From contig JAVBUO010000011.1 of the NCBI GenBank assembly GCA_031555315.1, positions 1 to 64,000 on the forward strand: a DNA stretch of 64,000 nucleotides, read 5' to 3'. The position numbers and the translations under genes are program-made. Under the pieces are notes generated by a model that was not told where the DNA came from, did not search any database, and worked only from the letters and a program-made list of their open reading frames with translations. The stretch is from JAVBJV01 sp031555315. Lineage in GTDB: Bacteria > Pseudomonadota > Alphaproteobacteria > Acetobacterales > Acetobacteraceae. Below, in pieces: positions 9,793 through 16,531 of the stretch. How positions within the stretch are numbered: position 1 is the stretch's first letter; the number at the start of each line of letters is the position of its first letter.

Positions 9793-9834
9793 AGACGTAA
9801 TGGAAAAGTCAGCACCACACCAAAAGGACAATCG

Positions 9835-10218
9835 ATGAAACAGGACCCAATCCGCAGCACAAAACGTACCGTCAACAAGGCGCGCCGTCAGGCCGGATCA
9901 TCCGTCAACGAGCTGCACCGCCGCATGAAGGCAACTGCCGAAGAGATGGAAGACCAAGGACGCGCCGCTTTCGATAAGGCGGCAGAATGGGCGGCCGATA
10001 CCTATGAAAACGGACGCCAGACGTTCGATCATGCCCGGGAAACGGTCAGCCGCAACCTGTATGCCGCGGGCGGCGGCCTGCAACGTGTCGCGGCCGAAAA
10101 CCCGCTGACCGTCGCCGCGGCCGGGCTTGCCGCAGGTTTCATCCTGGGGGCGCTGGTGATGCGTTACGGTTTTTCCACTGAACCCTATGGCTATGATGAT
10201 GAAGACGAAGATGCCTGA
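9835..10218 (+). CDS. YqjD/ElaB-type DUF883 membrane-anchored protein
   Basis: 127 residues. A long charged helical N-terminus (about 1-80), rich in Lys, Arg, Glu and Ala, is followed by the hallmark C-terminal segment ENPLTVAAAGLAAGFILGAL and an acidic tail, DDEDEDA. In E. coli this family (YqjD, ElaB) tethers ribosomes to the inner membrane in stationary phase; that role here is inferred. AAGGA lies 6 nt before the ATG. It closes the four-gene cluster and is followed by a hairpin. Confidence 0.8.
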   Translation: MKQDPIRSTKRTVNKARRQAGSSVNELHRRMKATAEEMEDQGRAAFDKAAEWAADTYENGRQTFDHARETVSRNLYAAGGGLQRVAAENPLTVAAAGLAAGFILGALVMRYGFSTEPYGYDDEDEDA

Positions 10219-10224
10219 TGACGT

Positions 10225-10257
10225 ATCTGGCGCGAACAGTCCGGCGCGCCAGATATT
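10225..10257 (+). terminator. Hairpin after the DUF883 cluster
   Basis: Ten-base perfect stem ATCTGGCGCG/CGCGCCAGAT with a 10-nt loop, beginning 6 nt after the stop codon. Only ATTT follows, so the T-tract is weak. It probably works as a terminator or an mRNA 3' end stabiliser. Confidence 0.6.
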
Positions 10258-10372
10258 TGCCGGTTCCAGGTAACCGTCATCCCATGCTGGAGGTTTCCTG
10301 CTCCGGCAGAGCGAGAATGGAGTCTGGCTGACCGACCATGTGCCGCCCGTCTGCCATGTGTTGGCCCAAGGC

Positions 10373-11335
10373 TTATTTCACCCCACGCAGCCGGTTTTCC
10401 TCCAACACCGACACAAAATCCAGTCCGGCCTTGGACAACGCAGCTTTCACGCGAGTCGTAATTTCCAGATCGCACTCCAGAATGAACCGGCAGTCCGGGT
10501 ACTCCGGAAACCGCAACGCCGTTCCCGGCAGCAGATCAACCAGCTCGGCATAGCGCGGATTATCGTCCGAAACGTAACCGCGTGGCACCTCATTGGGAGA
10601 GAGGAACGCGAACGGCCATACGTCATTGACTTCGAGACGGCCGAACAGGCGCTGGATCGATGGCAGAAAACCCGGCCATGCGAACCCCCACTTGCATACA
10701 GGATATCCGCCTTCGCTAATCCACGGCCCTACATGCCGCGAACCGAACACTTCATCCAGACGCGCAGCAACGTCCTCTATCTTTCCTGGCGTCCGAATAC
10801 CCAAAGCATTCTGGGACAACACCGGTTTCAGCATCTCCAGGAAGTCAGAGAAACAGCCGGCAATCTTCCGGTCGGTTCGCTCGCCCAGATCAATGTAGCT
10901 GATACACGGTTCACTGTACGGGCCGTGCAGGCGATAGTCGAAGCAGAGAAACCAAAAGCCATCGCCATCAAACGGGATCAGCAGTTCGGCGTTCTCGGGC
11001 TTCCATTCTCCCTCTGTCTCGGAAAACGCCGAACGTCCGGGCACCAGCGGTCCGGCATTTTTGGGAGCGTCCTCGTTCCAGTCGGACCACGCCCAGACCG
11101 CGGTGATGTTGGGAAAATTCGGGCCGATCCCCCAGATGGCATCGGGATACCAGACACTGGAAGCCGGCAGTGCCGACGGACGCAGATAGCCACCATTCTG
11201 TTCGCGCAACAGATCCAGATACGCGCGCGGCAGCGTCACCCCCAACAACGCCTCAGCCTGCGCGGCCGCTTCCTCGGTCAGGACGGGCTGGACATAGAGA
11301 AGATCGGCCGGAACATTCCAGACGGAAAACTGCAT
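10373..11335 (-). CDS. SMI1/KNR4 (SUKH) family protein
   Basis: 320 residues. The N-terminal half has the SUKH pattern: an early segment EAEALLGVTLPRAYLDLLRE, then NGGYLR, and later LIPFDGDGFWFLCFDYR (the conserved acidic-aromatic strand). SUKH proteins are often immunity proteins against contact-dependent or polymorphic toxins, but many are orphans of unknown role. The C-terminal half is less familiar and ends with a strand-rich region. The start is ATG at 11335 with GGAG 8 nt upstream; an open frame continues further upstream but looks non-coding. No toxin gene is adjacent. Confidence 0.75.
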   Translation of the reverse strand: MQFSVWNVPADLLYVQPVLTEEAAAQAEALLGVTLPRAYLDLLREQNGGYLRPSALPASSVWYPDAIWGIGPNFPNITAVWAWSDWNEDAPKNAGPLVPGRSAFSETEGEWKPENAELLIPFDGDGFWFLCFDYRLHGPYSEPCISYIDLGERTDRKIAGCFSDFLEMLKPVLSQNALGIRTPGKIEDVAARLDEVFGSRHVGPWISEGGYPVCKWGFAWPGFLPSIQRLFGRLEVNDVWPFAFLSPNEVPRGYVSDDNPRYAELVDLLPGTALRFPEYPDCRFILECDLEITTRVKAALSKAGLDFVSVLEENRLRGVK

Positions 11336-11409
11336 GTTGCCTGCTCCACAGCGCGAGATATTCTCGCGTCGTAAACAGGCAACACGATGCACGCAACCGG
11401 CGCGGTTCG

Positions 11410-11727
11410 TTACGCTGAAACCAGCTTCAGCCCGACAATCCCGGCAGCGATCATCGCGATGCATCCCAGGCGCATCGCCGAGGCGGGTTCCTCGAACACG
11501 AAAATTCCGAACAGCACCGTGCCGATCGTGCCGATCCCCGTCCAGATCGCATAGGCGGTGCCCAGCGGCAGATCACGCAGCGCCAGCCCCAACAGCAGCA
11601 CGCTGATCGCCATCGCCGCCACCGTCAGCGCGGTCGGTATGGGCCGTGTGAAGCCTTCGGTGTATTTCAGCCCGACCGCCCAGCCGATCTCGAACAGCCC
11701 GGCCAGAAACAGAACGATCCATCCCAT
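11410..11727 (-). CDS. gdx: Gdx/SugE guanidinium exporter (SMR family)
   Basis: A 105-residue small multidrug-resistance protein with four membrane helices. It acts as an antiparallel dimer that exports guanidinium in exchange for protons. The first helix carries the central glutamate in LAGLFEIGWAVGLKYTEGFT, and this G-L-K-Y-T-x-G-F signature marks the Gdx (SugE) subgroup rather than EmrE. AYAIWTGIGTIGTVLFG is the usual third-helix region. AAGG precedes the ATG. The 5' leader carries a guanidine-II riboswitch, which fixes both substrate and control. Confidence 0.95.
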   Translation of the reverse strand: MGWIVLFLAGLFEIGWAVGLKYTEGFTRPIPTALTVAAMAISVLLLGLALRDLPLGTAYAIWTGIGTIGTVLFGIFVFEEPASAMRLGCIAMIAAGIVGLKLVSA

Positions 11728-11753
11728 TGCGCACCTTCCCGATCCACATATGT

Positions 11754-11807
11754 CGCAGGGTCGTCCCCACCTGTTACGGAAAAGCGCATGGGGTCGTCCC
11801 CATGCGC
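11754..11807 (-). promoter_or_regulatory. Guanidine-II (mini-ykkC) riboswitch
   Basis: Read on the minus strand, two hairpins with identical GGGGACGACCC tops lie about 20 nt apart just upstream of gdx. The first (11784-11807) is a perfect 10-bp stem GCGCATGGGG/CCCCATGCGC closing an ACGA tetraloop. The second (about 11756-11773) again presents ACGA between G and C runs. Paired stem-loops with ACGR loops define mini-ykkC, which binds guanidinium and frees the ribosome site. The second hairpin lies about 28 nt from the gdx ATG, fitting translational control. Confidence 0.92.
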
Positions 11808-11845
11808 CTGTCTCTTACAGATAATCCGGAGAAAGCCCAAACCTG

Positions 11846-12208
11846 TCAGGCGGGCTTTGCGTCATTCGCCGGCTTCGGGTTGATGACCCCGGAAATGGTT
11901 TCACGCAGAATGATCACACGCACATTCTCGGCGATCTCGACCTCGAGCTCGTTCGAACCTTCCTGCGGCGGTTTGGCGATCTTGCCGATGATCCCACCGG
12001 CGGTGATCACGCGGTCACCGCGCTTCAGCTGGGCAAGCGCCGCCTTCAGTTCCTTGGCACGCTTCTGCTGGGGGCGAAGCAGCATGAAATAGAACACGGC
12101 AAAAATCAGGACCAGCGGTGCGATCTGCATGATGGTGGCATTCGCACCAGCAGCGGCCGCGTCCTGAGCAAAGGCGGGGGAAATCCACATCGGTTTCGGT
12201 CTCTCCAT
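11846..12208 (-). CDS. yajC: Preprotein translocase subunit YajC
   Basis: 120-residue accessory subunit of the Sec translocon, working with SecDF. One membrane helix near residues 27-46 (MQIAPLVLIFAVFYFMLLRP) is followed directly by QQKRAKELKAAL and the cytosolic domain LKRGDRVITAGGIIGKI, all hallmark YajC. The N-terminal PAFAQDAAAAG stretch is a common alphaproteobacterial extension. secD and secF are not downstream; gdx with its riboswitch follows instead. The start at 12208 faces the divergent DUF815 gene 70 nt away. Confidence 0.95.
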   Translation of the reverse strand: MERPKPMWISPAFAQDAAAAGANATIMQIAPLVLIFAVFYFMLLRPQQKRAKELKAALAQLKRGDRVITAGGIIGKIAKPPQEGSNELEVEIAENVRVIILRETISGVINPKPANDAKPA

Positions 12209-12278
12209 GTTGCCGTATATGTCGTCCGGCCCTACCGTCCGGAGCGCCGCTGGTCAAGTTGAGAACCGAAGACAGATC

Positions 12279-13127
12279 ATGAATGAAGCACTGCTTACTC
12301 GCATCGCTGAAGCCCTCGAGCGCCTGGCCCCGCCGCCGCCCGACCGGATGAACCTGTCGGTTGCAGATGCGTTCGTCTGGCACCCCGCCCCGCCCCGCCT
12401 CGCCCCGGTGGCGCAGGTCTCACGGGTCGAGATCGGCCTGCTGCAGGGGGTGGACCGGCAGAAGGCCATCCTGCTGGAAAACACCCTGCGCTTCGCCCGC
12501 GGCCTGCCCGCCAACAACGCGATGCTCTGGGGGGCACGGGGGATGGGGAAATCTTCCCTCGTCAAAGCCGCCCACGCTGCCGCCAATGCCGGGCACCCAG
12601 GCAGCCTGGTGCTGATCGAGATCCACCGTGAGGACATCCGCACCCTGCCCGACCTGCTGAACGTGTTGCGCCAGGAAAAGCGCCGCTGCCTGATCTTCTG
12701 CGACGATCTGTCGTTCGAGAAGGAAGACGCCGATTACAAGGCGCTGAAGTCGGTGCTGGACGGCGGAATCGAGGGGCGGCCCGAAAACGTGCTGTTCTAC
12801 GCGACATCGAACCGCCGCCATCTGATGTCGCGTGAGATGATCGAAAACGAACGCTCGACCGCCATTCATCAGTCCGAGGCGACCGAGGAGAAAGTGTCGC
12901 TCTCGGACCGTTTCGGGCTGTGGCTGGGCTTTCACAACTGCGACCAGGATACGTTCTTCGCGATGGTCGAAGGATATGCCGCGGCGTTGAAACTGCCGAT
13001 CCCAGCCGAAGAACTGCGCGCCGAGGCGACGGAGTGGTCGATGACACGTGGTTCACGTTCAGGGCGTGTTGCATGGCAATTTATTAATGATACAGCGGGG
13101 CGGTTAGGAGTAAAAATCAGCAAATAG
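12279..13127 (+). CDS. DUF815 family AAA+ ATPase
   Basis: 282 residues. Walker A is WGARGMGKSSL and Walker B is RCLIFCDDLSFE, in the order of DUF815 proteins. Further family marks are ALKSVLDGGIEGRPENVLFYATSNRRHL, in which SNRR resembles sensor 1, and later LSDRFGLWLGF. The cellular role of the family is unknown. An open frame reaches 12207, but the ATG at 12279 (MNEALLTRI) matches the usual family beginning. It is divergent from yajC, a neighbourhood I recall as common in alphaproteobacteria. Downstream lies an AT-rich stretch with peptide genes. Confidence 0.88.
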   Translation: MNEALLTRIAEALERLAPPPPDRMNLSVADAFVWHPAPPRLAPVAQVSRVEIGLLQGVDRQKAILLENTLRFARGLPANNAMLWGARGMGKSSLVKAAHAAANAGHPGSLVLIEIHREDIRTLPDLLNVLRQEKRRCLIFCDDLSFEKEDADYKALKSVLDGGIEGRPENVLFYATSNRRHLMSREMIENERSTAIHQSEATEEKVSLSDRFGLWLGFHNCDQDTFFAMVEGYAAALKLPIPAEELRAEATEWSMTRGSRSGRVAWQFINDTAGRLGVKISK

Positions 13128-13414
13128 TAATTGGCTACCTAGCAGGGGCTAGTATAAACCCTAATCCCAGACGATATTATATATCATTGTTTTATATAAG
13201 TATGAGTAATATAAAACCGTAAAAAACCTTCCCATGAGGCACTGGTTATGCTAACGCATATGCGCCGCCCGTTTTGGTGGCATCAATGATTTGATGTATT
13301 TTTTGTTGGAATTCAAGGTATTAAAATTGCTTTTTTGTAATTTAACTACTCTGAATTCAAACTGAAGCACATCGGTCATTTACATGAGACCTTTAAATTA
13401 GGAGTGAGATAATC
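13128..13414. other. AT-rich intergenic region before the leader-peptide genes
   Basis: About 290 bases with strikingly low GC compared with both neighbours, including ATATTATATATC- and TTTTTTG-type runs. It contains the promoter and ribosome site (AGGAG at 13400-13404) of the first peptide gene. No other structure is evident. The composition suggests acquired DNA. Confidence 0.55.
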
Positions 13415-13600
13415 TTGCAAACAAAACATACTGCCGTCGGTTTTGAAGAACTGAGCAATGCCGATCTGAACAATGTCAGCGGCGGTGCCATTTCAACCCT
13501 GAAACTTCCGGTCGTGCGAATTCCGGTTGTGCAGATTCCGGTCATAAAAATTCCGGTTGTGCAAATTCCGGTTGTACGAATTCCGGTGCTTTTCGGGTAG
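13415..13600 (+). CDS. Double-glycine leader peptide with tandem IPVV[RQK] core (putative RiPP/bacteriocin-like precursor)
   Basis: 61 residues. Residues 1-24 form a leader with GFEELSNADLNNVSGG, a classic double-glycine processing signal. Residues 25-61 form the core: AISTLK, then five pentapeptides (LPVVR, IPVVQ, IPVIK, IPVVQ, IPVVR), then IPVLFG. The polar residue at each fifth place reads R-Q-K-Q-R, a symmetric order. The core has no Cys, Ser or Thr in the repeats, so lanthionine or thiazole chemistry is unlikely there. Translation starts at TTG 13415, the only start in frame, with AGGAG 10 nt and GAG 6 nt upstream. A strong terminator follows, so it is probably its own transcript. Function unknown; export by a C39-type ABC transporter is inferred from the leader only, and none is nearby. 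Confidence 0.8.
   Translation: MQTKHTAVGFEELSNADLNNVSGGAISTLKLPVVRIPVVQIPVIKIPVVQIPVVRIPVLFG
13505..13588 (+). repeat. 15-bp tandem repeat coding for the pentapeptides
   Basis: Five full units and a partial sixth of the pattern ATTCCGGTTGTGCRA (first unit CTTCCGGTCGTGCGA, third ATTCCGGTCATAAAA). The ATTCCGGT part is nearly invariant while the end varies and sets the R/Q/K residue. The units are in frame, so slippage would add or remove whole pentapeptides. Confidence 0.9.
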
Positions 13601-13610
13601 CCGCACACCG

Positions 13611-13642
13611 ACCATCCGGAGCGATGCTCCGGATGGTTTTTA
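13611..13642 (+). terminator. Strong rho-independent terminator after the first peptide gene
   Basis: Twelve-base perfect stem ACCATCCGGAGC/GCTCCGGATGGT with loop GAT, followed by TTTTTATT. It lies 11 nt after the stop and between the two peptide genes, which suggests separate or attenuated expression. Confidence 0.93.
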
Positions 13643-13676
13643 TTGTTCGGATTTAAAATCTTATTGGAAACAAACA

Positions 13677-13865
13677 ATGTCGAATGAAAAAAGCCGCTCA
13701 CCCCGTTTCGAGGAATTGCGGGGCACGGATCTGGACGATGTCAGCGGCGGACGGACACCGCCACTGCCCCCCAACTACGTGTGGCCAGAGCAGCGGATCG
13801 TGATCTGCCGGCCGCCAAGCAAAGAGCAAATCGACAACTGGCGGCAGCGCTTCCCCGCCCGCTGA
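13677..13865 (+). CDS. Second double-glycine leader peptide, Pro/Arg-rich core
   Basis: 62 residues. The leader contains RFEELRGTDLDDVSGG and matches the upstream peptide (FEEL-x3-DL-x2-VSGG). The core after GG is again 37 residues but unrelated in sequence: RTPPLPPNYVWPEQRIVICR followed by a basic, aromatic tail ending RQRFPAR. It has one cysteine and two tryptophans. The start is ATG 13677 with a weak GGAA site about 9 nt upstream; an open frame extends upstream only through the terminator and is not coding. The shared leader implies the same maturation or export machinery for both peptides. Confidence 0.75.
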   Translation: MSNEKSRSPRFEELRGTDLDDVSGGRTPPLPPNYVWPEQRIVICRPPSKEQIDNWRQRFPAR

Positions 13866-13927
13866 CGGAAACTGCGCACATACGGTGACGCATTCACGGC
13901 GCACCGGTAGTGCGCAGCACATGCCTG

Positions 13928-13957
13928 CCATACCTGTCCACAGGACAGGTATGGTTT
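13928..13957. terminator. Bidirectional hairpin between convergent genes
   Basis: Twelve-base perfect stem CCATACCTGTCC/GGACAGGTATGG with a 3-nt loop and TTT on the plus side. It sits between the second peptide gene (plus) and the MBL gene (minus). Confidence 0.75.
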
Positions 13958-13976
13958 GCGCCAGCCTCCGACTGGT

Positions 13977-14795
13977 TCAGGCGACGAGCACCCACTTCTC
14001 TCCCTTCTGCACCACGTGCCCCTGCCCGGCCAGCATCACCAGATGCGACAGCACGGACTGTCCGGCCATGCGCTGCAGCCGCGCATCCAGCACCGGGTAA
14101 AGCCTGCGCACCAGTTGCGGAATATCCGCCGCGCCGGACCGCAGGGCAGACAGGATCGCAGCCTCGCGCCGCTGCCGATGTTCCTTCAGCGCGTGCACAT
14201 ACGCAGCCGGTGCTTCGATCGCCGGTCCATGTGCGGGCAGATAGATGCGGTCGTTGCGCGCCAGCAGCTTGTCCAGCGACGCCAGATATTCCCGCATGTT
14301 GCCGCCGGGCGGAGAAATCACCGATGTCGACCACCCCATGACGTGATCCGCCGTGAACAGTACACCGCCGTCTTCACGCGCAAAGCACAGATGCATGCTG
14401 CAATGCCCCGGTGTATGCACGGCCTGCAGGCCGAAAGCACTGTCTCCATCCTTTAACAGAACATCTGGAATCACATCGGGGCGGAAAACACCGAACCCGT
14501 AGACGGGCGCGCCGCTCGCCGCACGCAGCGCGGGCACCGCGTCGATATGGTCGTGGTGCTTGTGCGACACAAAAATACCCGCGATGTGCCCTGCTTCCCG
14601 CAGCACGGCCTGGACATGGCCGGCATCGTCCGGGCCGGGGTCCAGAACCACCGTGCCGCCTTCGACCTCGATCAGCCAGGTGTTGGTGCCGTGATACGTC
14701 ATCGGTCCCGGATTGGGGGCAACGATGCGGCGAATCCCCGGGGCGATCTGCTGCGCCATGCCGTATTCGGGCGCCGGTTCCATCACGTGTCGCAT
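13977..14795 (-). CDS. MBL-fold metallo-hydrolase (LACTB2/GloB-like)
   Basis: 272 residues. Zinc site HKHHDH (HxHxDH type) near residues 79-84 in GIFVSHKHHDHIDAVPAL, later HTPGHCSMHL, then the ligand Asp in FTADHVMGWS and a late His in LPAHGPAI. The C-terminal winged-helix-like part (RREAAILSALRSGAADIPQL) is typical of the LACTB2-like group, some of which are nucleases; the substrate here is unknown. The start is ATG 14795 with GGGGAGAA just upstream. It follows the EamA transporter by 16 nt in a four-gene minus-strand run (18109 to 13977). Confidence 0.88.
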   Translation of the reverse strand: MRHVMEPAPEYGMAQQIAPGIRRIVAPNPGPMTYHGTNTWLIEVEGGTVVLDPGPDDAGHVQAVLREAGHIAGIFVSHKHHDHIDAVPALRAASGAPVYGFGVFRPDVIPDVLLKDGDSAFGLQAVHTPGHCSMHLCFAREDGGVLFTADHVMGWSTSVISPPGGNMREYLASLDKLLARNDRIYLPAHGPAIEAPAAYVHALKEHRQRREAAILSALRSGAADIPQLVRRLYPVLDARLQRMAGQSVLSHLVMLAGQGHVVQKGEKWVLVA

Positions 14796-14811
14796 CTCAT
14801 TTCTCCCCTTC

Positions 14812-15702
14812 TTATGCCGCCTGGCGTTTGCGCACACGTTCGCGGTGCAGGTTGTAAAGGCCGGCGGCAGCGACGATCGCCGCACCGAACAGTGTATTCC
14901 GGTCCGGCAGTTCGTTGAAAGTCAGATATCCCAGCAGACAGCCCCAGAGCAGCGGTGTGTATTCGTACGGCGCAATCGCCCCGATCGGCGCCAGCCCGTA
15001 GGCGCGCGCAAAAAGCCAGTGCGCGATCCCGTTGCTGATCCCCAGCACGACCAGCGTCACCCAGACCACGATGTCGATCGGCAGGGTGAACGGGAAGAGC
15101 CAGAACATCGGGAACGCCAGAAGCAAGTGCGAAAGCATCAGCGTGAACGACACGCATTCTGGACTTTCCGTGCGCGCCAGCAGACGGGTCAACACGCGCG
15201 AGACCGCCAGCAGCAGCACCGCGCCGATCATCGGCAGAATCTCCGGCCGCCAGAGACCGCCATCAGGGCGCAGCATCACCAGCATGCCACAGAACCCGAC
15301 GATGATCGACAGCATGCGCCGCCAGCGGATCTGCTCGCCCAGAATGGGAATGGCCAGCAGTGTCATCAGCAGCGGCACCACGAACGCCACGGCGTAGCTT
15401 TCCGCCAGCCCCACATGCAGCCAGGCGATGTACCACAACAGCGACGACACGCAGTGGATGACGTTGCGCAGCGTCAGCAGCTTCCAGTTTCTGGGTATCA
15501 GCCGTTCCGGGCTGCGCGCCAGAACGGCCACCGTGGCGGCGCCGAAAATACCGCGCCAGAACATGACGCTGGCCGCGCCAATGATCGGCAGGCACCATTT
15601 GGCGGCTGCATCACCAATGGTGACGATCGCATAGGCGAGCACGACCAAAAAAATGCCACGCAGAATCTGCGTGGCATTTTCGGCGGGCGGCGGTTCAACC
15701 AA
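14812..15702 (-). CDS. EamA/DMT family transporter
   Basis: About 296 residues with ten membrane helices in two EamA repeats; markers are WRGIFGAATVAVLAR after helix 2 and AYGLAPIGAIAPYEYTPLLW in the second repeat. The substrate is unknown. The start is uncertain: no ATG occurs before the first helices, and the frame runs back through the end of the upstream gene. TTG at 15702, overlapping that gene's stop, is my choice. The overlap implies translational coupling with the dehydratase gene upstream. Confidence 0.85.
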   Translation of the reverse strand: MVEPPPAENATQILRGIFLVVLAYAIVTIGDAAAKWCLPIIGAASVMFWRGIFGAATVAVLARSPERLIPRNWKLLTLRNVIHCVSSLLWYIAWLHVGLAESYAVAFVVPLLMTLLAIPILGEQIRWRRMLSIIVGFCGMLVMLRPDGGLWRPEILPMIGAVLLLAVSRVLTRLLARTESPECVSFTLMLSHLLLAFPMFWLFPFTLPIDIVVWVTLVVLGISNGIAHWLFARAYGLAPIGAIAPYEYTPLLWGCLLGYLTFNELPDRNTLFGAAIVAAAGLYNLHRERVRKRQAA

Positions 15703-16531
15703 ATGCTGCGTCCGCCGCCATGCAGACGGCACCGCTGGGGTCGCGCGTTTCCAGGGCGATCGCTCCCCCCTGCCCGCGCTGTCCGACCAGCAGCAGAGGT
15801 TTCGCATGGAACGCCGGCCTGCGACCGCGATAATTGAACGTCTTCAGCTTTCGTCCGGCCATGCGCACGGCATGATCGGCAAGCCACGTCGCCTGCAAAG
15901 GCCCATGCACGACCAGGCCGGGATATCCTTCCTCTTTGGTGGCGTAATCCAGGTCGTAGTGGATCCGGTGCCCGTTGCCGGTCAGCGCGGAATAGCGGAA
16001 CAGGATGACGGGATCGGGCAGAACCTGCCGCGTCACCGCCTCCGCCGTCACGGCCGGGGCCGGTTCGGCGGGCTTCACGGCCTCGCCTTCGGCGCCGCGA
16101 TAGACGATGTCCTGCTCCTCGACGATCGCCACACCGCGCGGCCCGGACGTTTCGTGGCGCACGGTTACGAACACCAGCCGTCCGGAACCGCCGCTCTTCT
16201 CCGTCACCTTCAGGATGGTGCTGGTGCGCGAGACGTCCTCTCCGGTTTTCAGCTCACCCTGAAACGTCACGCGTCCGCCCGCCCACATCCGTCGCGGCAG
16301 GTCGTGCACGGGCGGCAGAAAGCCGCCGCGCTTGGGGTGCCCGTCTACCCCCAGACCCGAGGCCGGCGCCCATTCCTGAAACAGCATCCAGTGCCAGAGT
16401 GGGGGCAGAACGCCACCCGGCGCTACGCCATCCAGATCGAAATCGAGCGTCGCGGCCAGTCCGCGCACCAGGCGCGGCGAGATGTTGTCGTGATGGGTCT
16501 CCTGACGCCCGACGAATTCCTGAAATACCAT
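15695..16531 (-). CDS. MaoC-like / FAS1-like acyl dehydratase (mesaconyl-CoA hydratase type)
   Basis: 278 residues with two hot-dog domains. The N-terminal one contains LPPLWHWMLFQEW and GHPKRGGFLPPVHDLPRRMWAGG. The C-terminal one contains FRYSALTGNGHRIHYDLDYA, in which the N-x2-R/H-I-H-YD motif carries the hydratase dyad, and VVHGPLQATWLA. This fits the HTD2-type family that hydrates mesaconyl- or itaconyl-CoA; the physiological substrate is not evident. The ATG follows the glycosyltransferase stop immediately, with GGGAGG in the last codons of that gene, so the two are coupled. Confidence 0.85.
   Translation of the reverse strand: MVFQEFVGRQETHHDNISPRLVRGLAATLDFDLDGVAPGGVLPPLWHWMLFQEWAPASGLGVDGHPKRGGFLPPVHDLPRRMWAGGRVTFQGELKTGEDVSRTSTILKVTEKSGGSGRLVFVTVRHETSGPRGVAIVEEQDIVYRGAEGEAVKPAEPAPAVTAEAVTRQVLPDPVILFRYSALTGNGHRIHYDLDYATKEEGYPGLVVHGPLQATWLADHAVRMAGRKLKTFNYRGRRPAFHAKPLLLVGQRGQGGAIALETRDPSGAVCMAADAAFG

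Noticed and set aside
13505..13588. Short regular repeats as a possible CRISPR array
   Set aside because: The units are 15 bp with no spacers and lie in frame within a coding sequence.
13393..13701. Minus-strand frame with repeated TGI(R/C)TTG units opposite the first peptide gene
   Set aside because: It is the antisense mirror of the 15-bp repeats; the plus strand has the ribosome site, leader and terminator.
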